The notes: a model not told the origin generated them from the sequence alone. Numbered from the stretch's first letter, positions 49,241 to 60,235 are shown. The stretch is DNA of 64,000 nucleotides from Paraspadella gotoi (GCA_051294375.1 CM119265.1:14918963-14982962); one strand, 5' to 3'. Numbers and translations are program-made.

Positions 49241-51717
49241 GCATAACTTTCAGCCTCTGACAATTTTTTTTAATAAAAAACAGAGAGAGAGTGAGAGAGA
49301 GAGATTTTCAGCGAATCAAAAGAAACGGCGACTGAGAAAAAGAGAGAGAGAGAGAGAGATCCATATAAGGCCTCCATCACTCTTACAAGATAATGACATA
49401 GCAGGTCCCTACAAGTTTTCAATCAAGACTATCACAGTCTCATTTATATATAAATTATATTATAATAGAATATAAATAAAAGAATGTTTTGTTTATATAA
49501 AATGTAAACGAACAAGATTTAATATATCACCTCATCAGTTTTCAAGGACCTGAGAATACATATATATCTAAAGTTTCACCTTCATACAATTACAAATAAT
49601 ATCGTCGCAAGCGCAAGCTATTGCGACGATAAAAATTCACATACGAAAAAGTAATATAAAGCAAGCATTAACTTTTGTACAAAATTAATGGAATTAGAGG
49701 AAACAAATACGTAATTTTTTTTTAATAAACTCGGGATGCGATGCATTGTTAACGACTAAACTGTAAATAATTAAAAAAAGTTGGGTGCTAGAAAACAGAA
49801 GGAATCAAGGGCAGCGACATCAACTGCTGTAACGCAGTTTAAAATTGTTTACATATAAATTTAAACCTTCGACTCTGCCGATCAATTTCGTCCTATTCTT
49901 TGATGAAAGTAACTAAATGCCTACTGTTAGCTGTGGACAAATAACTAAATTTGTATTCCTTTAATTCCAGGTTACTTATGTGTATAACAGATTTACGCTA
50001 TATGTCAACAGTACATCAAGAAGAACTCATGAATATACAGTGGGATCCTATAAGACGCGGTAAAAAAAATTAATACCGTTTTCTCTTTGCATTGTCAATC
50101 AGAAAATTCTTACATTCCATTTAATTTTTTTTATAGCAAAATCGCAAACGTTCATGGAAACGAGTCCATCAAAACCCTTGGAATTTTCAGCACTACAACG
50201 TTTAAGTGGAATGATAAAACATCATGGAGAACGATTAAGCGCATTTCATGAAACAAAGCCGTGCGTCAAGTACAAACAAACTGATTCTCAACCTTCTCTT
50301 GGTGTGAATTTTGAACAAATTACAATGAGGTCCTTAGAAGCGATGGCTAACCTTGGCCAATCTTGCCCTCCGAAATCGTCTCATGTTGAAGATACAACCT
50401 GTTACCCAGGAACCCTGTTAACTCACCCGTATCCCTTTCCTACGCGAGAAATTGCCGCCGTGCGTCCTTCCGTTGCTTACCCTCAAAAATATCCTCTTAC
50501 AGAACATCTTAGTACGCTTTTTGTAAAAAACTACGCAACTAATACGGATTCTTCTATGAGTAAGTGACATTGATAAATGATTGCCTTGAATATCAAGACT
50601 AAATTATGAGTTCATAAAAAATTGCTCTTTTTCAGAACCGACTTCCAAAGCTACTGAAAGCCCCGAACAAGAAGAAATAGTTGTAGATAGCCCCCGATCT
50701 TCGCCACAAACGCGACAATTCTCAATCTCCCCGCGTAGTATAACTCGCCTTGAAGACGGTCACGAAGATGATACAGGCAGCGACCACGGAAGCCATGACA
50801 ACATCTCGATCGATTCCGGGAAAAGCTCAACTTCCGCCCATTCCGAAAGTTCACAATACAAACCCGAAAACAGCGATCCGATGCCGATTCCACATCAGGC
50901 AGGTTGCGGTTGCAAATCGTGCCATCACCGAAAGCTCACGGACATGGATAGCGGCTGCGAAGAAAGTCCCAAGAAAATTGGGCCTTTCCAGTTAAAAGTA
51001 ATTGCCAACTCTGAACAGGCGTCAGAAACGACTAGTGCAAACAAAAACTTTCAACAAACTTCTCCACAATCACCTTGTGTCCATCCGGAATATTACGAGC
51101 GCGTTAACACATATTTGTCTCAGCTTGCGTTAACGCAAAGACAATCGGCAATCGATCATGCCTTCCCTTTAACTCCAGTATCCAGCAGCCTTGCGTACAA
51201 TTCTATGCCTTACTATTATCCCTCGTTCACTCAAATAAGAATGCCGAACATTCCTCCGCCATCTTCTCACTCCACGCCTCTAACGCCAACTTTCCAAGAT
51301 CGTGCCTACGAAAAGAACCCCCCGTTTTTGGCTGGCATTCAAAACTCTATTTGCGACACTCCGACGACCTCAAAAACAATAACACCCACGTCAAAAAGAA
51401 CGACTCTCTTTAAACCTTATCTCCTAGACTCTCGGGGAAACAGCCCAACTAGTAAAAGACCAGCTTCTCCATTCCAAGAAATCTATTCCAAACGTCCTTT
51501 CCTGAATTCACCGACAAAATTACCGGTAGTCGAGCAGAGAAACTCATTGTCGCATTCCATTACTCCTTTGATGTCACCCACCGACGAATCGAACAAAGGC
51601 GCCCAAGTAGAGTTATCCACAAAAATCTATACTACTCCGAAACAAACCATAATAGTTAAAGATTTGAAAGAGAGAAGGAGAGCTTACATTAGAGAACTTG
51701 AAGAAGCGGCCGGTTGA
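42145..51717 (+). CDS. NR1-type nuclear receptor, 10 coding exons, complete
   Basis: Coding exons: 42145-42160, 46543-46649, 46724-46868, 46956-47128, 48148-48348, 48427-48601, 48670-48784, 49971-50059, 50137-50559 and 50636-51717. Every junction is GT-AG and in phase; the product is 841 residues. The DNA-binding domain (about residues 18-88) has finger 1 [15 protein letters not shown] and ACEGCKGFFRRT (P-box EGCKG), finger 2 CEKEGGC and [11 protein letters not shown], then [15 protein letters not shown]. The ligand-binding domain (about 145-340) has [16 protein letters not shown] and [21 protein letters not shown] 500-residue Ser/Pro-rich tail follows and ends [15 protein letters not shown]. 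No clear AF-2 helix was seen. The P-box and finger spacing place it in NR1, near the E75/E78/Rev-erb/PPAR/HR97 groups; I cannot fix the subgroup. Receptors of this kind bind DNA half-sites and regulate transcription. Intron 1 (4.4 kb) contains clpP in reverse. Confidence 0.88.
42605..44659 (-). CDS. CLPP: ATP-dependent Clp protease proteolytic subunit, mitochondrial, 5 exons, complete
   Basis: Exons 44440-44659, 44284-44370, 43602-43740, 43125-43258 and 42605-42753 join in phase to 242 residues, close to the usual size for animal CLPP. The start [18 protein letters not shown] is a basic, serine-containing presequence. Mature-protein motifs are [43 protein letters not shown], the catalytic Ser in GQACSMGS, the catalytic His in [10 protein letters not shown], and the Asp in [19 protein letters not shown]. 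All three catalytic residues are present. The protein degrades unfolded substrates in the mitochondrial matrix with ClpX. The whole gene lies inside the first intron of the nuclear receptor, on the other strand. Intron 3 contains a fold-back element. Confidence 0.95.
43335..43505. repeat. Fold-back element in a clpP intron
   Basis: The arm AAATTGAAGAAAAGATTACC near 43340 is matched by GGTAATCTTTTCTTCAATTT near 43482. The arms are continued by imperfect pairing, with ATGAAGACAGAAGTCTTCG in the centre, itself a small hairpin. Confidence 0.75.
44704..45200. mobile_element. MITE with ATCGTCGCAA left end, copy 3 (right end lost)
   Basis: It begins GGATCGTCGCAATCACATAAG and shares the GCAGCAGCAGAAACAGCAGG tract, the GCCCCTGCAGACTCG block and GTAAACAAAACATATTTAA with the copies at 23778 and 26352. 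The right inverted end is not recognisable near GACGACGACGATAACGACG. Confidence 0.65.
48846..49630. mobile_element. MITE with ATCGTCGCAA ends, copy 4, inside nuclear receptor intron 7
   Basis: It opens GGATCGTCGCAATCACATAA and closes CTATTGCGACGAT. The centre differs from the other copies by AAATAAAT-type repeats and a long (GA)n tract at 49189-49240 with smaller ones to 49360. It is the longest diverged member. Confidence 0.65.
49189..49240. repeat. (GA)n microsatellite
   Basis: An uninterrupted run of about 20 GA units inside the MITE; shorter GA tracts follow at 49282-49302 and 49340-49360. Confidence 0.95.
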
Positions 51718-53305
51718 TAATATATTATATTTGCGTATTTGTTGTCAGTTTTCCCGCGAGACCGTTTTTTCTCTAATTTGGAAATAAGGTTATCGGTTAG
51801 GAAAATAAACAATTGTTTTGATTTGACATTTGAATACATTAGTTTTTAATATATGATTTTTAATTATTGTTTTAAATGTTTTAGAAAACCCTCTCGCAGG
51901 ATCAGAACAGTTCAGAAAAGACAAGACACGTTAGTTATTGAAAATTTGGAGAAAATATGTACATTTAGGAGTTATATTCAAAATGAACCAAAGATTTGTT
52001 CATTTTAAAATGAATACTTAACAATTTTTTTATTTAAATATACTGATGTTATTTATCCTAGGAAATATTGTTTAAGTTAATAAACTTTGTTTATTTGTTT
52101 TAAATATAGATATTCTTAATGTAAGAATTATATAATTAATATATTTAAAAGTGCGCTAATCAAATTAAAAGTTGAAAAGCGATATAAAAAAAGAATGTAA
52201 TTTAAACTATTAAGAATGTCAAAATTTGATTGATCCATTTTAATTTTTTTTTAAATTAAAAGCAGTTTTGGATTTTTTAAAAGGGTGGACCCAAACGCTT
52301 ATGAGATTTGAATGAAATCTGATATAATTTGCAATATTAAAAATAAAATAAGGCTGGGTGAAACCAGATGAAACTGTTTTTGTAAATCGCTTCAATTGAA
52401 TTTCGGTCATTTTTTATCCATTTTTTTTGGTCCGTCATTTTTTTTTCTTCCCGTCATCTCCTCTCTTCTACAAGGTTTTTTTTCATTTCTTACTACCAGC
52501 ATTTTGGTTCAGATTCCTATCGATTTGTATAGAGATTTGCTCTTTTGTCTGCACCCACCTATTCTTCACTTGCATCGCTTTACACAAATTAGCACATTAG
52601 CATATTTTCAACATATTTTTCTAAAGGGCACCTTATGGTGAGATAATTTTTTTGAGGACAAAAGAACACTTCTTTAAAAGTCCTGTTTTTTTTGTGAAAC
52701 AAAACAACATTCAAATTAAATTTTTTTTCTATTTTAAGCTTTATTTACTAGAAGGCTCCCTAAACAAAAAAGCATTCAGTAAGACAAGATGTCTTATTCT
52801 TTTTTAAAAAACAAAAGAACATGCATAATAAATTTGATCTGCACCTGCTAGATTTTCCTTTGCACCTGCTTTTATACAAATCAGCAATTTTTATTTAAGT
52901 TTATATCATTCCAAATAATTTAATAATTTTTTAATTAACATCATTTTTTAAACAGAAAATCTATATAAATAAATATTATATCCTATTTTTTATCTTAATT
53001 TTTTTTCTTACCCATATTTTTTAAAAACTATATAAGTTAAAAAAATGATGCAAGTTAAAAAAATAATGCAAGTTAAAAAAATAAAGTTAAAAAATGATTC
53101 AAATTTAAAAAAATATTATTAATACCGCAGTAACAGTTTAGTTTAAGCCCTTGAAAGCGATTTACAAGTATTGGCGCAGCCACTGGTTTATCTTAAGTTT
53201 ACAAATCATCAATAAACAAATAATTTTTAAGATTAAAGGCTATAATAAATTTTTGAGATTAAAGGCTATAATAAATCAAGTAAATATTTTTTTTATCATA
53301 ATTTT
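51718..53305. other. 3' flank of the nuclear receptor and AT-rich repeats
   Basis: AATAAA-like words occur soon after the stop (for example near 51805 and 52078) and could serve as the poly(A) signal. From 52400 to 52640 an open frame comes from T-rich text and is unlikely to be coding. AAAATGATGCAAGTT-type short repeats at 53040-53100 match those at 38990-39050. Confidence 0.4.
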
Positions 53306-53450
53306 ACTTTCGCGGACTGGGGCAAGGGGTGGTTGTGGTTAAAAGGGTTTATGGTTAAAGGAATTAAATAATTTTTTTACATATTTTTTTAAAAAATAAA
53401 TATTTTTAAGTAATTTTTTAAAAGAGGTTAAAACCCCGGTCAGCAAAAGT
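53306..53450. mobile_element. MITE with CTTTCGCCGACC-like ends, diverged copy
   Basis: The ends ATTTTACTTTCGCGGACTGG and CCGGTCAGCAAAAGTAAAAT are inverted with mismatches. The interior has GGTTGTGGTTAAAAGGGTTT, the reverse-strand form of the telomere-like half seen at 41098. Confidence 0.65.
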
Positions 53451-53469
53451 AAAATTTTACGTTTTTCTT

Positions 53470-53760
53470 TATACTATCTAGGAAAAATTATATAACATAA
53501 TTCATTCATTCAAAAAAGTATACAAAACATGGGTAAAACATTCTCAATATTTGGTATGCCCTTCCTCGGCATCGACTACTGCCTGCATTTGTCTAGCCAT
53601 GCTCTCATACAGCAAGTTGAGGTATGACAGTGAAATATTGTTCCACATCTTTAACACAATTCTTTTCAGACCCGATATTGATATTGCATATCTTTCCCTC
53701 TTTTCTAAAAGGTATATTAGCACTTTCTTGAACCAAAAAGAGGTGTAAGACCTTTAGCAT
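53470..53760 (-). mobile_element. Tc1/mariner-type transposase C-terminus, fragment
   Basis: The left end is TACTATCTAGGAAAAATTAT. The minus strand around 53555-53710 encodes IVLKMWNNISLSYLNLLYES, then MARQMQAVVDAEEGHTKY and a stop: the conserved C-terminal end of Tc1-type transposases. The catalytic part is missing. Confidence 0.7.
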
Positions 53761-53831
53761 TGCTAATTTTTAAAAAAATAGAAAAAATAACTATTCGAAA
53801 TAAAAACATAACTAAATACCAAAAATAGAAG

Positions 53832-54042
53832 AAAACTAAATATGATTTTTTTCGCCATTTTTCATTTGAAGTAACAATATTTTTTGGCCTATAACTTTTA
53901 AACGATTTGACCTTCAAAAAAATGGAAGGAAACTACTGAAAACTAAATATGATTTTTTTCGCCATTTTTCATTTGAAGTAACAATATTTTTTGGCCTGTA
54001 ACTTTTAAACGATTTGACCTTCAAAAAAATGGAAGGAAACTA
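53832..54042. repeat. Two tandem copies of a 105-bp unit
   Basis: The unit starts GAAAACTAAATATGATTTTT, includes GAAGTAACAATATTTTTTGG and ends AAATGGAAGGAAACTACT. A third, single copy is inside the Tc1-type relic near 34085-34190. Confidence 0.85.
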
Positions 54043-54533
54043 CTGAAACTACTACTAAAGAACTTACCCTGAAAAAACTAATTAACTTGGATTAATTCAG
54101 AACTTTATGAAACTGATTTCGCATTTTTAAAATAAAACTATGACCAAGATATATATTGTTGTCCTTCATTTGCACAAACATCTTTTTTCTTGAATTTCAC
54201 TTTCTTAGTCTTTTAAATATCACCTAAAACTATTAACTACTTTCTTTCAAATATTAAATTTTACTTAACTATCCCTTAGTTAATTGCTTATTTATTCACT
54301 AGTTAACTGTTAAAATTTAACAAATAACAAGATTTTTATATATCGCTCATAACATAAGGAGCAAAAAGCAAATAACCGACTGCAAAATCCCGGTCGGCGA
54401 ATGTAAAAATAAGCTACAAAACCAATCACCAGTCGACCATAAATTGATTAGGTATGAACCAAAATATCAACTATAATATAATTTTTGTGCTATTATATGA
54501 TAATCCTTTCTTTTTCGTTGAAAATGATTTCAA

Positions 54534-54690
54534 GAAAAACAAAGTTTTTATTAGTTTTCAACGAAATTTGTTTTTTATTGATAAACAGTCATGTTTCGGC
54601 TTTAGCATTCAAGCCTTCATCAGCGTTTTCAGTTTCAATAAAAAACCGATTTTGTTGAAAACTAATAAAAACTTTGTTTTTCTCTAAATT
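54534..54690. repeat. Fold-back element
   Basis: AAAAACAAAGTTTTTATTAG at the left is mirrored by CTAATAAAAACTTTGTTTTT at the right. The loop side holds AAGCCTTCATCAGCG, shared with the element at 29222. Confidence 0.8.
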
Positions 54691-54917
54691 TTTGTGCTTA
54701 AAAAAGTAAGCAGGACAGACAGACCGACTGACACCAACGTTATAAGTTATACGGGGGTTGCTTCGCGAGTCCTGGCTGCGTAAATAAAAAAAATTAAATC
54801 TCACCAACCGTAGCTTTCAACTTTTGTTTCGGTAGGCTTTCTAGAAGAGCAAAATTTTGAGAAAGGTGTATGAGAACTTCAATTCAAGCCGATTTTAATT
54901 TTTCATAGATTCTCTCA

Positions 54918-55671
54918 TTATAGAGAACCACAGGCGATAACTGCTTTAGTGGAATGAAGGTCGACTGCTGAGGCATAGTTGACGGGATACGGGAGACGTT
55001 TGACGCGGGAGAGAGCACGCTGAGCAGCGCGCATTCGCCCGTTGACATCGATGTCTAGAATTCGCGGTGTCGTCGGGATGGGGATCGGAACTACGGGAGA
55101 CGGTGACGAAGAAACTTGAGGAAGTTGAGGCAGCCAGATGTTGAGTCGTTCGGCACTGGGAATATCTGGACCTATTAATAAATGATTGTGATTAGCTTTT
55201 TTTCAACTTAGATAATGGGCTCCCGCTAAGTTCAAAATAACAACGGGCATGGAATTCCAGATTGGGTTTCAGTAGCCTTCCGCAGGATCCGAAGATACTG
55301 GATAGTGGATACACGACAAAGAAAGGCGAGGCTACTCCGCTACAGCGTCTTCAATCAGTGTCTACACTTGTTGTCACACGTTTTTTCATTGAGTTTGCAG
55401 CATTCAAGAATATTGGAAGATTCCCCTTTAAATCCAACAGATGCGACTTATTATTGTGCTTTTTTTAATTAAGACCATAAACCATAAAAATATTGAAAAA
55501 TTCGTTATACCCTTGGGCCAGTCTGTCTTGCAATCATCATCTTTCTTACGACGAGAGGAAATGGCACTTTGTACGCAGAGATTACCAAACGTTTCCAAAT
55601 TTATACTGTCTTCCAAAGTTGGTTTCCGTTGTAAAAGGCGGGGATGGCTTTTTGTTGCTTTGCTTGGCGAT
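54918..55671 (-). CDS. Last two exons of an unrecognised gene
   Basis: Exon 55586-55671 (acceptor ATCGTAG, reading HPRLLQRKPTLEDSINLETF) joins in phase 1 to exon 54918-55171 (PDIPSAERLNIWLPQLPQVS, then VVPIPIPTTPRILDIDVNG, RMRAAQRALSRVKRLPYPVN and YASAVDLHSTKAVIACGSL), ending in a TAA at 54918-54920. The terminal exon is CpG-rich and has no stop across 83 codons. The repeated basic helix-like stretch (RAAQRALSRVKR) after a proline-rich linker is its clearest trait. I do not recognise the family. Earlier exons above 55671 were not found. Confidence 0.6.
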
Positions 55672-55802
55672 CTACGATTTTAAATGAATTTTAAATGAAT
55701 ATAGACGTTTTGTTTTCTGGAATGGAATGTTATGGCGTAATTATCAGATTAGCTAATTAGGAAAGTACCAACTGGGATAAGTCCAATTAAAGGAAAAAAT
55801 TT

Positions 55803-55971
55803 ACTTTCGCCGACCAGGGTTTTTGTATCTTTTGAAAAATTATTTTTTTTAAAAAAAATTAAGAAAAATTATTACCTAATTACCGATTCCCTAAACCCTC
55901 ACTACCCCTAACTTTAAACCACCCTTAAACCATTATTAACCCTAACCCCCCTAAACCCGGTCGGCGAAAGT
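55803..55971. mobile_element. MITE with ACTTTCGCCGACC ends, best copy
   Basis: The ends ACTTTCGCCGACC and GGTCGGCGAAAGT are a perfect 13-bp inverted repeat. The right half is telomere-like (CCCTAACTTTAAACCACCC, TTAACCCTAACCCCCCTAAA). Confidence 0.8.
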
Positions 55972-56147
55972 AAAATTAACCCCAATTGAGAGATACAGGG
56001 TCGGGATTCAAAATTTAAAAAATCCGTATCACTTTTTTATTTTGTGCTTTAGCTCATCAATCATCATACATGTCAAAAAATGGAATCTCAGAACTCTATA
56101 GCAAATTGGTGCAATGGTTTTTGCCCAGTAGCAAAAAGTATGTTTTA

Positions 56148-56792
56148 TGGCGGACAAAAATCTACCAACCGTTCAGCAGCAGCCATTGGCGCCGGAGGCA
56201 AGTCATTCGCCTACCAACCCAAAGGTCTGGGGTTCTAGCCCGGTGGTCGCCTAGCAGTTAAGAGGGACGGGGCGCTTAACCCACCTGTAACACGGTGTTA
56301 CAGCCTGATCCGAAGCTCAGAGACTGCTTATATTGACCGGTTCTGTCATTAACACAACAATAATTACCGTCTCTTCATTGGTGAGCCCGACTTCCGAACA
56401 CAACAGCAACACTTTCAGGCGACATGCCTAAACCTGGCGATGCACTTTCCGCCAACAACACATCAGGCGACATGCCTCAACTTGGTGACAAACTTTCCAC
56501 CAACAACAACAATTCACTGAAGAGACGCAACAGACTTCTCCTTACGGAAGGGGGGATGTATGGTGGACTAAAATCCACCAACCGTTCATCAGTGGCCATT
56601 GGTGCCAGAGGCAAGTTATTCGCCTACCAACCCAAAGGTCCGGGGTTCTAACCCGGTGGTCGCCTAGCAGTTAAGAGGGACGGGGCGCTTAACCCACCTG
56701 TAACACAGTGTTACAGCCTGATCCAAAGCTCAGGGACTGCTTATATTGAACGGTTCTGTCATTAACACATAACAATAATTACTGTCTTTTCA
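56148..56792 (+). mobile_element. Complete small LTR-type element, second copy
   Basis: Direct repeats lie at about 56148-56380 and 56560-56792 (TATGG...GGAC to TCTTTTCA), with GTTT on both outer sides as a 4-bp target duplication. The spacer opens TTGGTGAGCCCGACTTCC (PBS-like) and closes GGAAGGGGGGATG (polypurine-like). It holds a short frame from ATG 56424 with two related units, MPKPGDALSANNTSGD and MPQLGDKLSTNNNN, followed by SLKRRNRLLLTEGG. The two units come from a duplicated 48-base segment beginning GGCGACATGCCT. Whether the peptide is made is unknown. Confidence 0.75.
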
Positions 56793-57119
56793 GTTTTTTA
56801 TCTGATGCTGCAGTGGAATGCTATGAACGTGATATTTTATACAAAGAATTCCAACGACATTAGTTGTTGATTTCACAAGCTTACAGAGATCGCACTTAAC
56901 CAAAGTGGCCGCTACAGTATGAACTTAAGAAAAAAAACAAATGTTTACAACATTTTAATATTGCTTCTATTAATCAAGAATAAAAATAATTTTTCAGCTT
57001 AAAAACCACAGGGTTGTAAAAATAATATGTCCCAATAGATATTTCTGAGTTCTTCATTAGATCTCTTTAAAATTTTCTTTCTAGCATAGAAATGAGCAAC
57101 CAGCATGCATATTGTTAGT

Positions 57120-58445
57120 TTATGTTACAATTTCTGCCTGCAGCACCCTTTTAAATGATAAATTGATTCGGCTTGAGTGCACCGTTTTAAACTGAAAACC
57201 GGCGCGGAGCAAGTTCAACCAATGTTGCATTCTTCTCGGTAGCTCAGGGTATTGTAAAAGCATGAGAAAAATAAAACTTATATCAGAAAGAGAAAACATC
57301 AATGATTATTTTAATATATTATGAAATAAAATTTAATAATTATTTGCCATTGAAATCTAAGTTAAGTTAAGTTTTGAATCCCAACTTCTGTAAGATAACT
57401 TTCAAGGAATAGTAAACCATATTCCTTAATTTAAGAAAGCTTTAAAAGACAACTGTTGAAAAGTTTATTTATTCAATAAAAAAATATATAAAACATGGGT
57501 AAAATATTCTCAATATTTAGTATGCCCTCCCTCGGCATCGATTACTGCCTGCATTCGTCTCAAGAAAAAATAAAAGGAAACGACTGAAAGGAAATTCAAT
57601 ATAAATTCAAAAACATTCTGATTTTTTTTTAAAATCAAACAAGTTTTTGATTAGATATCCTCTACTAAAAATGTGATATACTTTTTTCCTAGATAGTATT
57701 GCACGCGGGTTCCATAAACATTGATAACGAAATGGTAATATTGCAACGTAAAATAAAATTACCTTTTGAGAATAGATTTTTCAACAAACTTTTCCGTCTC
57801 CGAAAGAAATGTATTTCCGGTGAGTAAAATAAATCCTTTCTCACGCTTGGAGTCGCCGAAACTACGAACATAGTAACAATAGGATTAAGGTATTTCGGGC
57901 CGCGAGTATTAATATAGAATTAACTTCGTAGAACAAACATTATACATACGTGTCAATCATATTCAACACCATTGAATGCCCCTTTCCTTTCAACAAGTCT
58001 TTTTTCGGCCAATCGTCTTGATACTATACGAATAAAGAAATTTTATTATTTCTATAATTACTGAATAGCATATGTACTATTATTTAGTATTGTGCATATA
58101 AAAACCATTTCAGTAACTATTTTGCAACCAGACAGCTCGTAGTCATAAATAAACTAAACGCAAAAATAGATTATTTTAAAATCTTTCCATTTAAAAAAGA
58201 ATGTAATAATTATTGAAGTTATTGTTAAAACCGGGTTCAAAGAATACCTTTCTCGTTTTCTTTTTTTTTGATTTGGGCGTTCTGTTCCCATCAAAAATAT
58301 ACATAAAAAAAGGCTCCCAAGAATAATCTGGGTCGCAAAACGTATAACTGAATCCCAAATCCATGTTTGAATTCGCGCGAGAACCAGGGAAATAGGTTTT
58401 CTCGCGGTCAAGAATGCTTTTTCTTAATCCATTAACTTCCAACAT
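57120..58445 (-). CDS. Unrecognised protein, 4 exons
   Basis: Exons 58248-58445, 57950-58023, 57763-57861 and 57120-57276 join in phase to 175 residues. Segments are MLEVNGLRKSILDREKTYFP, LGFSYTFCDPDYSWEPFFMY and TPKSKKKKTRK (a nuclear-import-like basic run), then YQDDWPKKDLLKGKGHSMV, FGDSKREKGFILLTGNTFLS and ETEKFVEKSILK, and finally YPELPRRMQHWLNLLRAGF. The last junction has a weak acceptor (GATATAAG) and is the least sure part. An open frame just upstream (58464-58757, MKHWLKIISLFSTGMSFFR) may be a 5' exon, but no donor connects it. Function unknown. Confidence 0.5.
57455..57698 (-). mobile_element. Internally deleted Tc1/mariner-type fragment inside an intron
   Basis: The minus strand at 57507-57561 reads LRRMQAVIDAEGGHTKY then a stop, the intact Tc1-type C-terminal end. 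The right terminal repeat GTGATATACTTTTTTCCTAG then ATAGTA at 57672-57698 is the same as at 34271. The middle is deleted. It lies in the last intron of the gene at 57120-58445. Confidence 0.75.
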
Positions 58446-58763
58446 AATTAAAACGAGCAAAAATTAGGACGTAGTAGTTATGTTTATTTTAAATCCTTCG
58501 AGAACAAGATTAAACGTGTTTTCGGCTATGACTTGCGAAGATCTCTTTTGATATGAGACCAGAATGTGTCGAGAAAAATTTCGTGCGCTAGAAGAGAGGT
58601 TTTTTCGGCCAACATCAGCATATCGACGCAATATCGATGAATAATCATGTTTAGTTACTCTTTCATGCACAGGAAAAAGTGTCGATGAGACACGGAAAAA
58701 AGACATCCCAGTTGAAAATAATGATATTATTTTCAGCCAGTGCTTCATCGTCATCAAAATACA

Positions 58764-60235
58764 TACATATATTTGGCTATTTCACCGAAATATCTTAGTG
58801 AAAGTAATTCTAATATTAATAATGATTTACCTTATTTAAGTATATTTAGCGAATGGGTTGAGTGTGAAATGTATGTCGTAAACGTTTATTTCTTACCAAA
58901 ATAATTTTGAAAGAGATATACAATTTAAAGAAAAAATAGAGGAGATTGATTGGTAATTAGGAGCGAAATTCAAAGAAGAATTCATATCCGATATCGTGTC
59001 TGGAAACTTTTAAAATCGAGACTTCTTCCTCTCCCGCTTTATTTTCTCTTTCCTGGCTTTTTTCCTGTTTCATCAAGTCTAGATAACATTATAAATAATT
59101 TTTGTCTTTTCCTTAAAAGTCAGCTAATCATTATGATGAGGAAAGGAAGGATGATAAAAAAAAAATTCCAATCTTACGAACCAGAATTAAGACGCAGAGT
59201 CAGATCACGTTTAATTTGGTTTTTACCCTACTTATGATCATTTTTATTTCACTCGTTATCATATTTGATTCATAATCTTTTAGCTATAGTTGTCGTTTGG
59301 TATTCGGAAACTTAAGGTACTATATCCAAAAGTGTCAACCGCCCACAAAAATGGCAATCAAATAAACAAAAAAATTCATATGCCTTCATTAAAGTTTTAA
59401 ACAAATCCTGTCTAAACATTTTTGGATAAAATTTATAAAAACTATTTTAGAAAGGTATCCCATGATTAGATCTTTGATTTGAAATTTCGAAATTTCGAAT
59501 TTTAAACTATTTTACTGTATCATTCTAGCCAAATAATATTTTGTATTTATTTTTCCAGCATAACAGTCAGGAAAGGATGGCTTCTTATTAATACAAATAG
59601 TCAGATAAAGTAAATTCAATGACCAATTTTTTTTTTTCGGGCAAATGAATTTTATTTCTATTTTTCTTTGCGTCTTAAGTAGATTAAAAAATGATAGTTA
59701 AATAAGGGAAATTACTAATTAGTATAAATTATAAAATTGGAACCATCTTTAATTCTTAACTATAGAAAAAATAGAGAAAAGGATTCTCTGAGGACTAAAG
59801 AGCGGGACTTAACTAATTTATAGGATTCAGCATCGTCCACCGTATGTATAAGGGAGGAAGGAACTTTTGAATTGCAAGTGAGTCATGCCGCGATCTGTGC
59901 GGCCGGTTTTCTCTGATGCAACCGTTTCGCACATACGAGCAAAGAAGGAAACGGCGTAACGGGAAAAAAATATTTCGCGCATTATTATATTAATCAAAAC
60001 TTTATGATTTAAAACAACGTTTCTAAAGTTGTGTCAACCTATGAACAAAATATATTGTTCCATAGATTAAAAAACTTTCTATAAATTAAACGTAGCATAA
60101 ATATATATATTCTCCCCTGTTAATTTTCCTTGTTTAAGCACAACGAAAGTAGCCTGGGTGCTTGTTTACAAATACCGATTCTACGCAGTTACTGAACAAA
60201 ATGTAACCTTCGCTGACGAATTAAAATCGCAAGCT
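58764..60235. other. Interval without a secure gene
   Basis: A repeat related to 2733-2890 lies near 59375-59480. A short GC-richer island at 59830-59960 is open on both strands (plus strand MPRSVRPVFSDATVSHIRAK; minus strand MCETVASEKTGRTDRGMTH) and may be a 5' exon of the following gene, but no splice link could be shown. Confidence 0.4.

Noticed and set aside
49167-49475. Plus-strand frame with Arg-Glu repeats
   Set aside because: It is a direct reading of a (GA)n microsatellite inside a MITE.
58950-59237. Plus-strand frame MVIRSEIQRRIHIRYRVWK
   Set aside because: It is AT-rich, has no splice signals or homologue-like motifs, and lies next to repeat DNA.
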